In this document: positions 1 to 9,300 of the stretch, piece by piece
Numbering within the stretch: the stretch's first letter is position 1
Layout of the letters: each line of letters begins with the position of its first letter
Assembly (NCBI GenBank): GCA_949358305.1
Contig: OX442314.1
Span: 35,707,608-35,771,607 of the forward strand
DNA length: 64,000 nt
From: Strigamia acuminata
Lineage: Eukaryota > Arthropoda > Chilopoda > Geophilomorpha > Linotaeniidae
Direction: 5' to 3'
Notes under the pieces: model-generated
What the model was told of the DNA's origin: nothing
What the model saw: the letters and a program-made list of their open reading frames with translations, nothing else
The model's database searches: none
Translations under genes and position numbers: made by a program

Positions 1-1
1 T

Positions 2-553
2 CCACAGCCACGAGTGCCAACGCGACCAACGGTCAAATGGGTACAAGACCCGTCCGAAGCAACCGAATCAGTCGGTGATACACAAATAATGTTGACAGAT
101 TACTCGGAAGATGAATTAAACACTTTGATGGATGCGGCAAACGTATTGTTTACACGGAACAATCCAGCGATAACAAAATACAAGCCGCAAATGCAAACAA
201 GGTTGCCACATCAAATGGTTGTGCAGCCGCAGACACAAGGAAATTCGTCCTTTCCGACCAAACCGTACTCTGTCGACTTCAACTCAAAAATAGAAGTACA
301 AACTCCACAATTAAGTGAAAATAAGGGACAGACTTCTACGCCAGACGGCGCAACAGATGGTAATAAGACCAGTCAAGTAAAATTGACACCGGAAAATGCA
401 CCGTGTCATAATTGTGGCCAAGTTGGACACTGGGTACGGCAATGTCAACAGCCAAAGAGAATGTTGTCTAAAGAAGAAATGGAACATCTTATTAATTCTT
501 TATCCGACAACCTTACAAAAAACTTGAACGCGCGGGCTCAGGAAAAACAGTAG
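2..553 (+). CDS. gag: gag, C-terminal part (copy A)
   Basis: Partial structural protein of copy A; the frame is open from base 2 and ends at TAG 551-553. It contains one CCHC zinc knuckle (CHNCGQVGHWVRQC pattern, C-x2-C-x4-H-x4-C) encoded at about 404-445, which in this family binds genomic RNA during particle assembly. It is preceded by a polar, low-complexity segment. The sequence matches the C-terminus of gag in copies B and C, where the full protein is about 1300 residues. Its last codons overlap the start of the pol frame. Confidence 0.9.
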   Translation, partial: PQPRVPTRPTVKWVQDPSEATESVGDTQIMLTDYSEDELNTLMDAANVLFTRNNPAITKYKPQMQTRLPHQMVVQPQTQGNSSFPTKPYSVDFNSKIEVQTPQLSENKGQTSTPDGATDGNKTSQVKLTPENAPCHNCGQVGHWVRQCQQPKRMLSKEEMEHLINSLSDNLTKNLNARAQEKQ

Positions 554-562
554 AGCTCGCGC
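517..562 (+). promoter_or_regulatory. -1 ribosomal frameshift signal, gag/pol (copy A)
   Basis: Slippery heptamer A AAA AAC at 517-523, phased so that the gag codons are AAA and AAC. A 6-nt spacer (524-529) follows, then a 10-bp stem: 530-539 (GCGCGGGCTC) pairs with 553-562 (GAGCTCGCGC) with one G-T wobble, around a 13-nt loop. The gag stop TAG ends at the base of the 3' strand. The pol frame is -1 relative to gag and opens only after TAA 493-495, so slippage here joins the two. The layout is that of known retroviral -1 frameshift sites. Confidence 0.85.
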
Positions 563-3500
563 CGACAAAAAATTCGGAAAATCTGCTAACAGCCCAACCA
601 ACAAAGGAACTGCCAATTGGGTTGTCACAAGAGTCAAAAGGGTTATCGGAGGCCCAATCAATAGGTGAAAAAGTAATAGAGACTTCATTAATATTAAAAA
701 CATCAGTGGAGCCACAAGATCTGACTAAAGACATCCAAAAGACTCAACCAACAGCAAAAGCACCTTCAGGATTACAATTCATCAAGGATAGCAAAACTGG
801 AGAATATGTGCAACCGGAATTGATTGAAAAACCACGCAAAGTAATTGGAACTTTGGAAGGTGGAAGAGGAACAATAGTTGTTGATTTCGAAGATGGCGAA
901 GTTGTGGGATTAAAATTTCCAACTCCGAGAGCAGTAGCGGAGCCAAAACCGGAAGTAGCCGGGTGTTCATCAGAACCGGAATTAGCCGGGTGTTCATCAA
1001 AATCGGACAGTTTATACGATAATGGACCGCTAAAAAATACGACCATTCCTGTAATACTTACGCCACCGGAAGCAATCGGCACGATGCCAAAAAGAGGAGA
1101 AATGATCTGCGATATGGAGTGTGGACAACTCGTCGGAATGAGATTCCCACCTTTAGAAATAAAAGATTGCCCATCTGTAATACAAGAAGCTTATCGATCA
1201 AACGAATTTGACAAATCATATTTCACAGTCAAAGTGACCGAAGCATTAAAAGATGTAAAATTGGTACAAGAAAATGAGGCGACTATTTTTTGGACAAAGG
1301 TAAAAAAGACCTATGAAGAAACTCCATCCATAGCGGCTTGGATGACTGATACGTCGGTTGAGCCAGTGGATTGGGACCCACACCTAAAGGGGCTAACAAC
1401 TTTGGAGCCAGAAGGACCAAGAATCAGAGTCTTTAACATTTTACTCCCCGAAGAAGATGTTTTAGAAGGAATGACGACGATTGACATCAAGACAGAACAA
1501 GGTTCGATCGCCGCGATGTTGGATTCTGGCGCCAACCGCAGTTGCATTTCTTGGCCACTGATTCAAGCGATGGGATTGGAGAAACAGGTTTGGCCTCTCA
1601 AAGCCAACATGACTGTAAATACAGCAGACAAAAAGGTCCAACCTATGGGGACAATAAGAATGATGATCAGATGGACTCACGGGATGATGCAGCAATATTT
1701 TCTCGTGTTGCCTCACGACATGAAGTTCATGTTAATCGGCAACGACGCGATGAAGAGGATGAAAATACAGCCGAATCCACTCAACGGCAAATGGAATTTC
1801 ATCACGACAATCGATGTGCCGCAACCTTACATGCCACAGTATCTTCTTGATAAATATGAGCAAAAGAAAGAAGAGCCTGAATCGTCTTTGAAGACATTTA
1901 GAAAAGAAAGTAGCTTTTGTGCATTCGAGGCGAGGTTGAAGGTTGGAAATGGAGTCCATGACATGATCGAAGAAGCTAAACTGCAGTTAACAGAGGCAGC
2001 ACAATTGGAGCATGTGCTGAGAAAATATGAGAAGATACTCAGTAAGAATCCTGGAAAAACACACGTGCTCCAACACACGATAAACTTAGACACGGATAAA
2101 CCGATCCGAGTTCCATTCAAATCATGGAACCCACAGAAGCGCGAAATTTTAAGAACCCTCTGCCAGGAGATGATCGACAAAGGCTATGTATCGGAAGCTG
2201 AAGGGGATTACGCAACGCGAATCGTACTGGTAATGAGACCAGGTTCGGAGCCACGCCTCTGTATCGATTACAGAGCGCTAAACGAACACACCCTTTATGA
2301 CCCACCACAAATGCCGACCATTACGGAAATCTTAAGAGAGCTCGGCGAATTCCAGTGGGTGTCGACCATCGACTTAACGAAAGGATATTGGCAGATAGAC
2401 TTGAGACCGGAAGATCGTCCGAAAACGGCCTTCTGGAGCCCCATGGGCCGTTTAATGTTCAATGTCATGCCCTTCGGGCTGGTCAACGCGCCGACAACGT
2501 TTCAGCGATTGATTGAAAAGGTATTAGGCGAAGCATTCAGGAAATATGCTTGGGCCTACCTGGACGATATACTGATCGTATCAAAGACATATGCTGAACA
2601 TATGAAGCACTTGGACTCAGTATTGGGAAAACTACAGCAAGCCGGATTACATGTGAATCCGACCAAGTCCAAATTCTGTAGAAAAGAACTCAAATTCCTA
2701 GGATATAAATTAGGAATTAATGGATTAAGTGTAGACCCCGCGAAAGTAGCGGCAATCTTGGAATTTCCAGCGCCAAAGAATTTGACGGAGCTCCAGCGAT
2801 TCCTCGGAATGGTCAACTTTTTCCACCGTCTTCTGAAAGATTTGGCAACTGTAGCGGCACCACTACGCCCACTGTTGAAGAAAGGAATAGAGTTCCTATG
2901 GGAAAATGAGCACCAAGTTGCATTTGATGAAATAAAAAAGTTATTAACCGATGCAAAGACAATGCACCTGCCAAATTTAGATCAACCTTTCATTGTAAGA
3001 ACAGATGCAAGCAAAAAGGGTTTAGGCGCTGCTTTAATGCAGGTGAAGGAAACTGACGGACAAATGATAGAATCACCATGTGTTTATATCAGCCGATGTC
3101 TGCAGCAAGCAGAACTCAATTACAGCGCCACCGACCTCGAGTGTTTAGCCGTCATATGGGCACTACGAAAATTTAGGCCGTACCTCGAATTTACGAGCTT
3201 CGTCGTACAAACTGACCATGAGGCCCTGAAATGGTTGATGAGACTGGAAGAGCCAGCAGGCCGTCTTGCCCGTTGGCAGATGGAGTTAATGTCGTACAAT
3301 TTTCAAATTCAATACTTGAAAGGGACAACCAACACATTGGCCGATGCATTGTCCAGGGCACCAATTCAGATAATTTGCGACGCTGAGGACACAGAAGAAG
3401 CCGACGGCGATCTGAGATATTGTCCAACAGAGCCACGCAAATGGGTGGTGGGAAATTGGAACCAATTGCCACGACCATTAACCGAAGACGAAGAAGTCGC

Positions 3501-5598
3501 ATCGTATTGGTGTCAGATGTATAGCGCATCAAGTGAAGAGTTGGAACAGAGTCCAAAAGAAAAGAAAGAATGGCAGTACATGCCAACTTCCGAAAACGAG
3601 ATGGTCACGGCATTTATTGCAAAAGTGACGGAACAAGCAAACTGCACACCGCCGACACGAGAAGAGCTCGTTGATCACCAGATCAAAGACCGCCACTGTC
3701 AGGCCATGCGACATTATCTTGAGACTGAGCAATTTCCCACATACGTGAAAACTCCGTTACATAGGAAAAAATATCGCATCTTGGCAACGAAACACATTGT
3801 AGAGGAAAACCTTTTACTCAAATATCACCCAACAATGTCGGATGATTTGGCAGAGGATTCGAGAGCGCTTAAAATTGTAGTGCCGAGATCATTAAGATTT
3901 AGAGTTCTGTGGCAAATGCACGGACATCCTTTGGCGAGCCACTGCGGAATAGCACGAACACTTTATCGTATGCGACAAGTGTATACGTGGGAGGGGATGA
4001 AACGAGATACAGCTCGATTTATTAAACATTGCTCTCGCTGCCAAGCGTGCAAACCCAGAACAAAAACACGAGTAGAACCAGCTCAAATTGGCCCGTATGC
4101 GCCATTTGAATGTTTGAGTATCAATTTAGTAGGACCGTTAACTAGAACGGAAACGGGAAATAACTATATCTTGGTGATTTTAGATATAGCCACTCGTTGG
4201 CCAGAACTTTATCCACTGGCAGACCCGGTGGCACAAGATATTGCTGACTGTTTGTATGACACATGCATGGGCTGGGGATTTCCGCTCCGGATAATATCAG
4301 ATAACGGACCGCAATTTAAAGCACGACTTTATCATGAATTTTGTAAAAAGTTCAAAATTGTGCCGCGATTTACATCACCATATCATCCCCAAGCCAACAC
4401 AGTTGAAAGGACCAACAGAGATTTAAAATATATTTTGTCAATTTACACATCGATCCACAAACGCTGGGACGAATATCTAAGAGAGATAGCGTTTAGTATA
4501 CGCACTACAGCAACAACAGGCCGAGATTACTCGCCAGCATACTTAAATTGTTGCAGAGAATTTAGGATACCGTGGGATCCTCGAATTTTGGATGGAATTT
4601 TGAAAATTGACCCAAATAAGCCGCACATCTACATCCAACGATTGGAGAAGGTCATTCGCGACACGTACCATCATATGATGGCACACATCATGGACCTTCG
4701 TGAGCGTGTGGACAACCATAAATTAGATGGGAAATTTCAAGATTTTCGAACAAATGACCTCGTATGGAAAGAAGATCACATTTTGTCAAAAGCGTCGCAG
4801 GGAATTTCTGCGAAATTATCCGACAAGAGAAGTGGGCCATATGTTATTATTAAAGTCCACCAGGGCGGAGCTGTCAAATTAAGACGACTTAAAGATAATA
4901 AGATCTTGCGTTCCATTCACATGTCCGAGTTAACACCGTTTTTCCCGGAATTTAATCAAGAAATTTGGGAGAAAGGCCAAACACAAAGTAACCCGGAAGG
5001 AAAAATTATTAACACTTTGTTCGACGAGCCATCAACATCCGAAATGCAAGAAATTGCAAATATAGAGAGTTCGCAAAACGTGCAGAATGGACAAATTCAA
5101 GGCAGTAATTCAATAGAATCTCAAACTTTGCGTCAAATGCAAAATTTAGACGATTCGCAAAATCAAGGAAATTCAGAAGAATCACAAATTTTGGATCAAA
5201 CACAAAATTTGCAAGATTCGCAAATTTCGCAAGAGCAACAAGGATTACAAACAACACCAAGTTCATCAGACACGGAAAATAATGAGGAAAGGGAATCTAC
5301 AATTCCAAGCGATCAGCAAGTCGAACAAAGTGAAGAAATTAATGAAGATTTAAGCGCAACTTTGCAGAAAAAATCACAAGAAGAGGCGCCACTTTTTCCA
5401 AAAAATTTAGTTGTAGAAACAGACGAACAAGTTACGTCGTTTCCTAAAAAGGGGGGAGAAGTGGTGAAAAAAGTGAAAGCAAAACAAAGATATAAAGATC
5501 TGCGTGAAAATCAATCAGAAAAAATTAAAAAGAAAGCTGTCCTGAAGAAATATTCACTTCGAGACAGAGGGAGAATAAAACCACCAGACTACCTCTAA
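523..5598 (+). CDS. pol: pol polyprotein: protease, RT, RNase H, integrase (copy A)
   Basis: Pol of copy A, read from the frameshift site; there is no ATG near the start, consistent with frameshift expression. Residues below are counted from the TTG codon at 622. A duplicated motif of about 25 residues (75-100 and 152-176) precedes the protease, whose active site is DSGA at 301-304. RT shows Asp584 and YLDD 646-649. RNase H shows D795, E840, D865 and D908. Integrase has a His/Cys zinc-binding segment (about 1102-1143), then the core, then a GPY/F-like segment and a Q/S-rich tail ending in basic residues. The first core catalytic Asp is Asn (residue 1168, codon 4123-4125); the second Asp (1227) and Glu (1262) are present. 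With that change this copy's integrase is probably inactive. Confidence 0.93.
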   Translation, partial: LERAGSGKTVELAPTKNSENLLTAQPTKELPIGLSQESKGLSEAQSIGEKVIETSLILKTSVEPQDLTKDIQKTQPTAKAPSGLQFIKDSKTGEYVQPELIEKPRKVIGTLEGGRGTIVVDFEDGEVVGLKFPTPRAVAEPKPEVAGCSSEPELAGCSSKSDSLYDNGPLKNTTIPVILTPPEAIGTMPKRGEMICDMECGQLVGMRFPPLEIKDCPSVIQEAYRSNEFDKSYFTVKVTEALKDVKLVQENEATIFWTKVKKTYEETPSIAAWMTDTSVEPVDWDPHLKGLTTLEPEGPRIRVFNILLPEEDVLEGMTTIDIKTEQGSIAAMLDSGANRSCISWPLIQAMGLEKQVWPLKANMTVNTADKKVQPMGTIRMMIRWTHGMMQQYFLVLPHDMKFMLIGNDAMKRMKIQPNPLNGKWNFITTIDVPQPYMPQYLLDKYEQKKEEPESSLKTFRKESSFCAFEARLKVGNGVHDMIEEAKLQLTEAAQLEHVLRKYEKILSKNPGKTHVLQHTINLDTDKPIRVPFKSWNPQKREILRTLCQEMIDKGYVSEAEGDYATRIVLVMRPGSEPRLCIDYRALNEHTLYDPPQMPTITEILRELGEFQWVSTIDLTKGYWQIDLRPEDRPKTAFWSPMGRLMFNVMPFGLVNAPTTFQRLIEKVLGEAFRKYAWAYLDDILIVSKTYAEHMKHLDSVLGKLQQAGLHVNPTKSKFCRKELKFLGYKLGINGLSVDPAKVAAILEFPAPKNLTELQRFLGMVNFFHRLLKDLATVAAPLRPLLKKGIEFLWENEHQVAFDEIKKLLTDAKTMHLPNLDQPFIVRTDASKKGLGAALMQVKETDGQMIESPCVYISRCLQQAELNYSATDLECLAVIWALRKFRPYLEFTSFVVQTDHEALKWLMRLEEPAGRLARWQMELMSYNFQIQYLKGTTNTLADALSRAPIQIICDAEDTEEADGDLRYCPTEPRKWVVGNWNQLPRPLTEDEEVASYWCQMYSASSEELEQSPKEKKEWQYMPTSENEMVTAFIAKVTEQANCTPPTREELVDHQIKDRHCQAMRHYLETEQFPTYVKTPLHRKKYRILATKHIVEENLLLKYHPTMSDDLAEDSRALKIVVPRSLRFRVLWQMHGHPLASHCGIARTLYRMRQVYTWEGMKRDTARFIKHCSRCQACKPRTKTRVEPAQIGPYAPFECLSINLVGPLTRTETGNNYILVILDIATRWPELYPLADPVAQDIADCLYDTCMGWGFPLRIISDNGPQFKARLYHEFCKKFKIVPRFTSPYHPQANTVERTNRDLKYILSIYTSIHKRWDEYLREIAFSIRTTATTGRDYSPAYLNCCREFRIPWDPRILDGILKIDPNKPHIYIQRLEKVIRDTYHHMMAHIMDLRERVDNHKLDGKFQDFRTNDLVWKEDHILSKASQGISAKLSDKRSGPYVIIKVHQGGAVKLRRLKDNKILRSIHMSELTPFFPEFNQEIWEKGQTQSNPEGKIINTLFDEPSTSEMQEIANIESSQNVQNGQIQGSNSIESQTLRQMQNLDDSQNQGNSEESQILDQTQNLQDSQISQEQQGLQTTPSSSDTENNEERESTIPSDQQVEQSEEINEDLSATLQKKSQEEAPLFPKNLVVETDEQVTSFPKKGGEVVKKVKAKQRYKDLRENQSEKIKKKAVLKKYSLRDRGRIKPPDYL

Positions 5599-5826
5599 AA
5601 ATAGATTAGAGCGACGTCACTCGGGAGTCCGGAAGTGGACGACGTCGCAGCTCGATCGTGATTGGTTGAACAAACCACATGTTGATTCAACATGAAGTAA
5701 AAAATCACATGTGCGGAGATTTCTTCAAAACAACAACAAAACTTTGGAGAGATTTAAATTAATCAGCAAGCGATCGAACAACAGGATTTACGAGGAAGTC
5801 CGGACGGAACAATCATCAACACCACG

Positions 5827-5934
5827 ATGAATCAAGATTTTCGACCACCGCCAAAACCGAAGAAACCAGTACACGAAGAGGTAGTAGAAAATCGAATTAA
5901 GTCGAGAAAACTAAGGATAAGAGATCCAAAATAA
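5827..5934 (+). CDS. short conserved ORF, possible first coding exon of ORF3 (copy A)
   Basis: A 35-codon ORF starting at ATG 5827, proline/lysine-rich at its start and basic at its end. It is present in all three copies. Between A and C it shows two synonymous changes and one Glu-to-Lys change. After codon 18 the sequence reads GAG|GTAGTA, a possible splice donor at 5880/5881. Joining there to the acceptor at 6302/6303 keeps the reading frame into ORF3. It may therefore be the start of ORF3 rather than a separate peptide. Both readings are inference. Confidence 0.45.
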   Translation: MNQDFRPPPKPKKPVHEEVVENRIKSRKLRIRDPK

Positions 5935-6302
5935 TAGTTATAATTATTCATAAATTGTGCGTGTCATAAAAGTAAAAATTTATCGGTGATCGTGAGGGAC
6001 GAGGCGAAATGGGTCATAAATACGGAGACGCGATCACAAAACCGATAAAAGATCGAGATGGGTATGGAATATTGCTAAAAAGGCTAAAACTAAGTTAAAG
6101 CTATCAGAAATAATTAATTTTATGTAAAAAAAATTAGTAAATAATGGCAAAAACTTGAGAAAAGCGACATGAAAATACGTCGCGATATACGAAAGAGCGC
6201 CATCTGGCGAGAATTTTATGAAACGTAAAAATTAAGAAAATGACACACGCAATTGAGAATAATTTATTAAAAAATGAGAAATTAATGAAATTTAATTTAT
6301 AG
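5881..6302 (+). other. putative intron joining short ORF to ORF3 (copy A)
   Basis: 422 bases beginning GTAGTA after GAG and ending TTTAATTTATAG directly before the first open codon of ORF3. The terminal TAG is also the in-frame stop that limits ORF3 upstream, so the ORF opens exactly at the would-be exon edge. The donor is not a strong consensus. The same ends occur in copies B (19898-20319) and C (49276-49694). Confidence 0.4.
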
Positions 6303-9300
6303 ACAAGGAAAGCAATGGAATCATGGGACGCATTACCCAAAAACGCAAGAGTTCCACGAACTTTCTATCGGGGAAGGATTCATCGCAAATTAAGAAGAAT
6401 ATTTGAGCGGAGAGGCTACAAACCAGCAAATGTCCGAAAATTCATCTCGCTAGCCATGCAACGACGCTGGGGAACCTTGAAGAGATTATTCAAGGGTTTC
6501 AAAACTTGCTTCCATGAAATGTTGCGTTTAATCTCAATATTAATCGATACACACGGACCAATCTGGAACGAAATAATTGGCGAGGATTTTCCGATGACTC
6601 CAGAAGAAGCGGAGGATTATGTTATTTATTGTGACCCGGCGACAAATCGAATTCAATTTGCACGGCAAGTGATGAATCGACTTCAGGAGGGCATGGCGGA
6701 TGTAGCCGCAAGATATTTGGAGGCCAAAGCGAAATGGCAAGCAGAGCAGGCGTTACTGGATGAGCCAGATTTGGAGACGGTACCACCATATTACGTCACC
6801 TCACAATATGAGATGCACCAGCTAACGATGGCCGGAGTGCTCGGTGTCCACATCACTCCAGTATCAAAAGAGAAGCCAGAGTTACGTGATGATTTTGGCC
6901 CGCTGGTATATGTAAAGAGGCAACGACTGGAGAAAGAGGAAAAAGAACGTAGAGATAAAAGATCTCAGGACGATCAAGAGCCAAGTCCAGAACGACGAAG
7001 GAAGACACCACCCCAGTCAACTCGAAAAGGGGAGTATTCTCCAAGACGCCCACAAAACGCAACGCGACGAGGAAGAACGCCGCCAAAGACGAAATCGGAA
7101 TTAAGTCCGAAACATCACCATTTCCAAAACGAAGAATATGGAGGATGCCGACCCAAATATCGTCAGGAGTATGCACAACGAGGGAGAGAGGCAAGATCTC
7201 GAGGAGCTTTGCGTCACGCAAGAACTCAAAGGCCAAAAGAATCAACGCCTCCTAAAAGAAGTGTTTCAGTGCATTATCGTCGCGAACACCGTTCACAGAG
7301 CAGAGATTCGACGAGACGAAGAGAAAATTCGCCAAGTCATCGAAAGGAGCGACATGAGAGCCGTTCGTCGTCACGAAAGAAGGAAGGTCGAAGGAGCACG
7401 TCAAGGGATCGACGTGTAGTACGATACGGTGGTCGTTCCTCTTCCAGAAAAGGGGAACAACGAAGTTCGGAATTAAGTCCGAGGGAAGAGCAAGGACGTT
7501 CAAGTCGAAGTTCGTCGACCAAGCGACAAAAGGAAAAGAGTGAGGCGAAACAATCGCACCGATATTCCGAAATGCGTCCAAAACGAACAGTGACACAAGA
7601 CGATGAAGATATTTTACGAATCCAAGTGAGAGAAAGCAGCGATTCATATTATTCGGCATCTGAAAATGAGTACGTGCTCGTGGACGAGGTACGAGAAATT
7701 TCATTGGAGAGTCAAGAGAAAATGCAAATTTCTGAAGAGGAACCGGAAGAGACGCAGCTTTCTCAAGAAATAACGTCCATGATCGCTTATGAACTCGAAG
7801 AAACGGAAAAAAGTCCGACAGAGCCAAGAACGCCTCAAGCAACTCCACCAAAGTCACCAGTCATCGGCACCCACACACCCATTACGTGGACGCCACGGTC
7901 AGTGCCTCCAACTCCAACGCCGAGGAAGTCACCACCTGAAACGTACAGTTTTGTCGATCTACCCACATTGGATGAAGCTTTGGCGATAAAACATGCCCAA
8001 ATTGCGAAAGGGGTTAAAGAGAGGAAATCGAAACCGAGAATGTTGCGTCCGCAAGGAAGGTCATCGATTATTCGCGGAGGGAGAGACCCAAGGAGGCCAG
8101 TCAAGCCACAGATAGAGACAAGTCGACGATCGGTAATAAGACCGCAAGCTGAAGTGGAAATCCACAGAGTTGACGAATCGCAAAAGGCGAAAGACCCACG
8201 GAAGGCGAAACCAAGAGAGCAGCAAGGGGTAAATCCGCACACTTTGCCTTTCACGGAGCAAATCCCTGAAGTAAACATTACGTTGCCTGTTCCAAACTTG
8301 GCCACGGCACCTTACTCTAACAATCCAGCAATGCAACCAGAGGAAGGGTTCGATAAAGATTATCGTTCACTTTGGGAGATGTTCCTGCGGTTTCCACTTT
8401 GCCACCAAGGATTATTGAAGGCGAATTTAGATGAATACCAGAACGCGCAGATTCACGAAGCGGTTAACGACCTTAGAAGGAGAGCGAGAGAGTTCGTGCA
8501 ACAAGCAGTGGAGCTACAAACGAAGGAGTGGCTCGAATGGTTCCAACCACTGCTGGACGCTGCGTTCTACAGAGTAATGTTTCCAGGAGTTTTTCCATCA
8601 GTCGAGACGACATTCATCGCCACCACTTTCCTATGGACGGCCGCGTTAGGAATCCCCAACGAGATGATAGGAAACTGGACAGCCATCTTAAGAGATCCGC
8701 CAGCAGTACGAGCGCAGCTAATGAGGGATGTCTTGGGAAATGGGGAAACGCCGGACCAGTGTGCGATGAGACTAAGGGCCGAGTGGGTGCAGCATTATCA
8801 AAACGTGATGGCTCAACAGAAGTTCCGTACTTTCGTGGAGCAGAAACAAATGGAGTGGGCACCGATGGAACCACCTGCGCCCACAATCGAAGAAATACCA
8901 ACAATTCTGATGGCGACCACACCAGTGATGATGTCAAACGTACATTCAACTCGAGCTAAACCGGCTGCAACCTACACGCCGATGGCACACCAATTAGCCA
9001 TGAATAGGTCAGCAAGAAATTCCGAGTCCGAGGCGTGTGGCAGTGAAATGGACCGGATTAGACGAGAAGGAAATGAGTCCTCGGCCAAAGAATCGGACGC
9101 CTCCAGAAAAGGGTTAGCCAACATCGACAAGACGCCCAAACCAGGTGCGAAGAGAAGTAAAAACCAAGATTTCGGGAAAATTCGTCACCTTTATCCGAAA
9201 TTACGATTATCCGAAGCCACAAGGACGATGCTAATTTATAGCAATACCTTGAGCCATGACGCACTCAAGTGGCTCGAGAATGCGGCCCGGGAACCGCAAA

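Larger units (their letters stand above)
5599..6302 (+). other. pol-ORF3 intergenic region of copy A (possible splicing region)
   Basis: About 700 bases between the pol stop and the ORF3 frame. The region is AT-rich and has no long ORF. It carries one short conserved ORF (5827-5934). An AG before GATTTACGAG at 5785 is kept in copy C and could be a leader splice acceptor. I see no promoter motif that I would defend. Confidence 0.6.

Noticed and set aside
622-624. TTG as the start of pol
   Set aside because: The frame is open upstream to 496 and a frameshift site joins it to gag; TTG initiation is not expected in an animal.
7138-7857. Overlapping ORFs of 93-201 codons in other frames of ORF3 (and the same in copies B and C)
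   Set aside because: Arg/Ser-rich coding DNA leaves other frames open by composition; no conserved motif in them.
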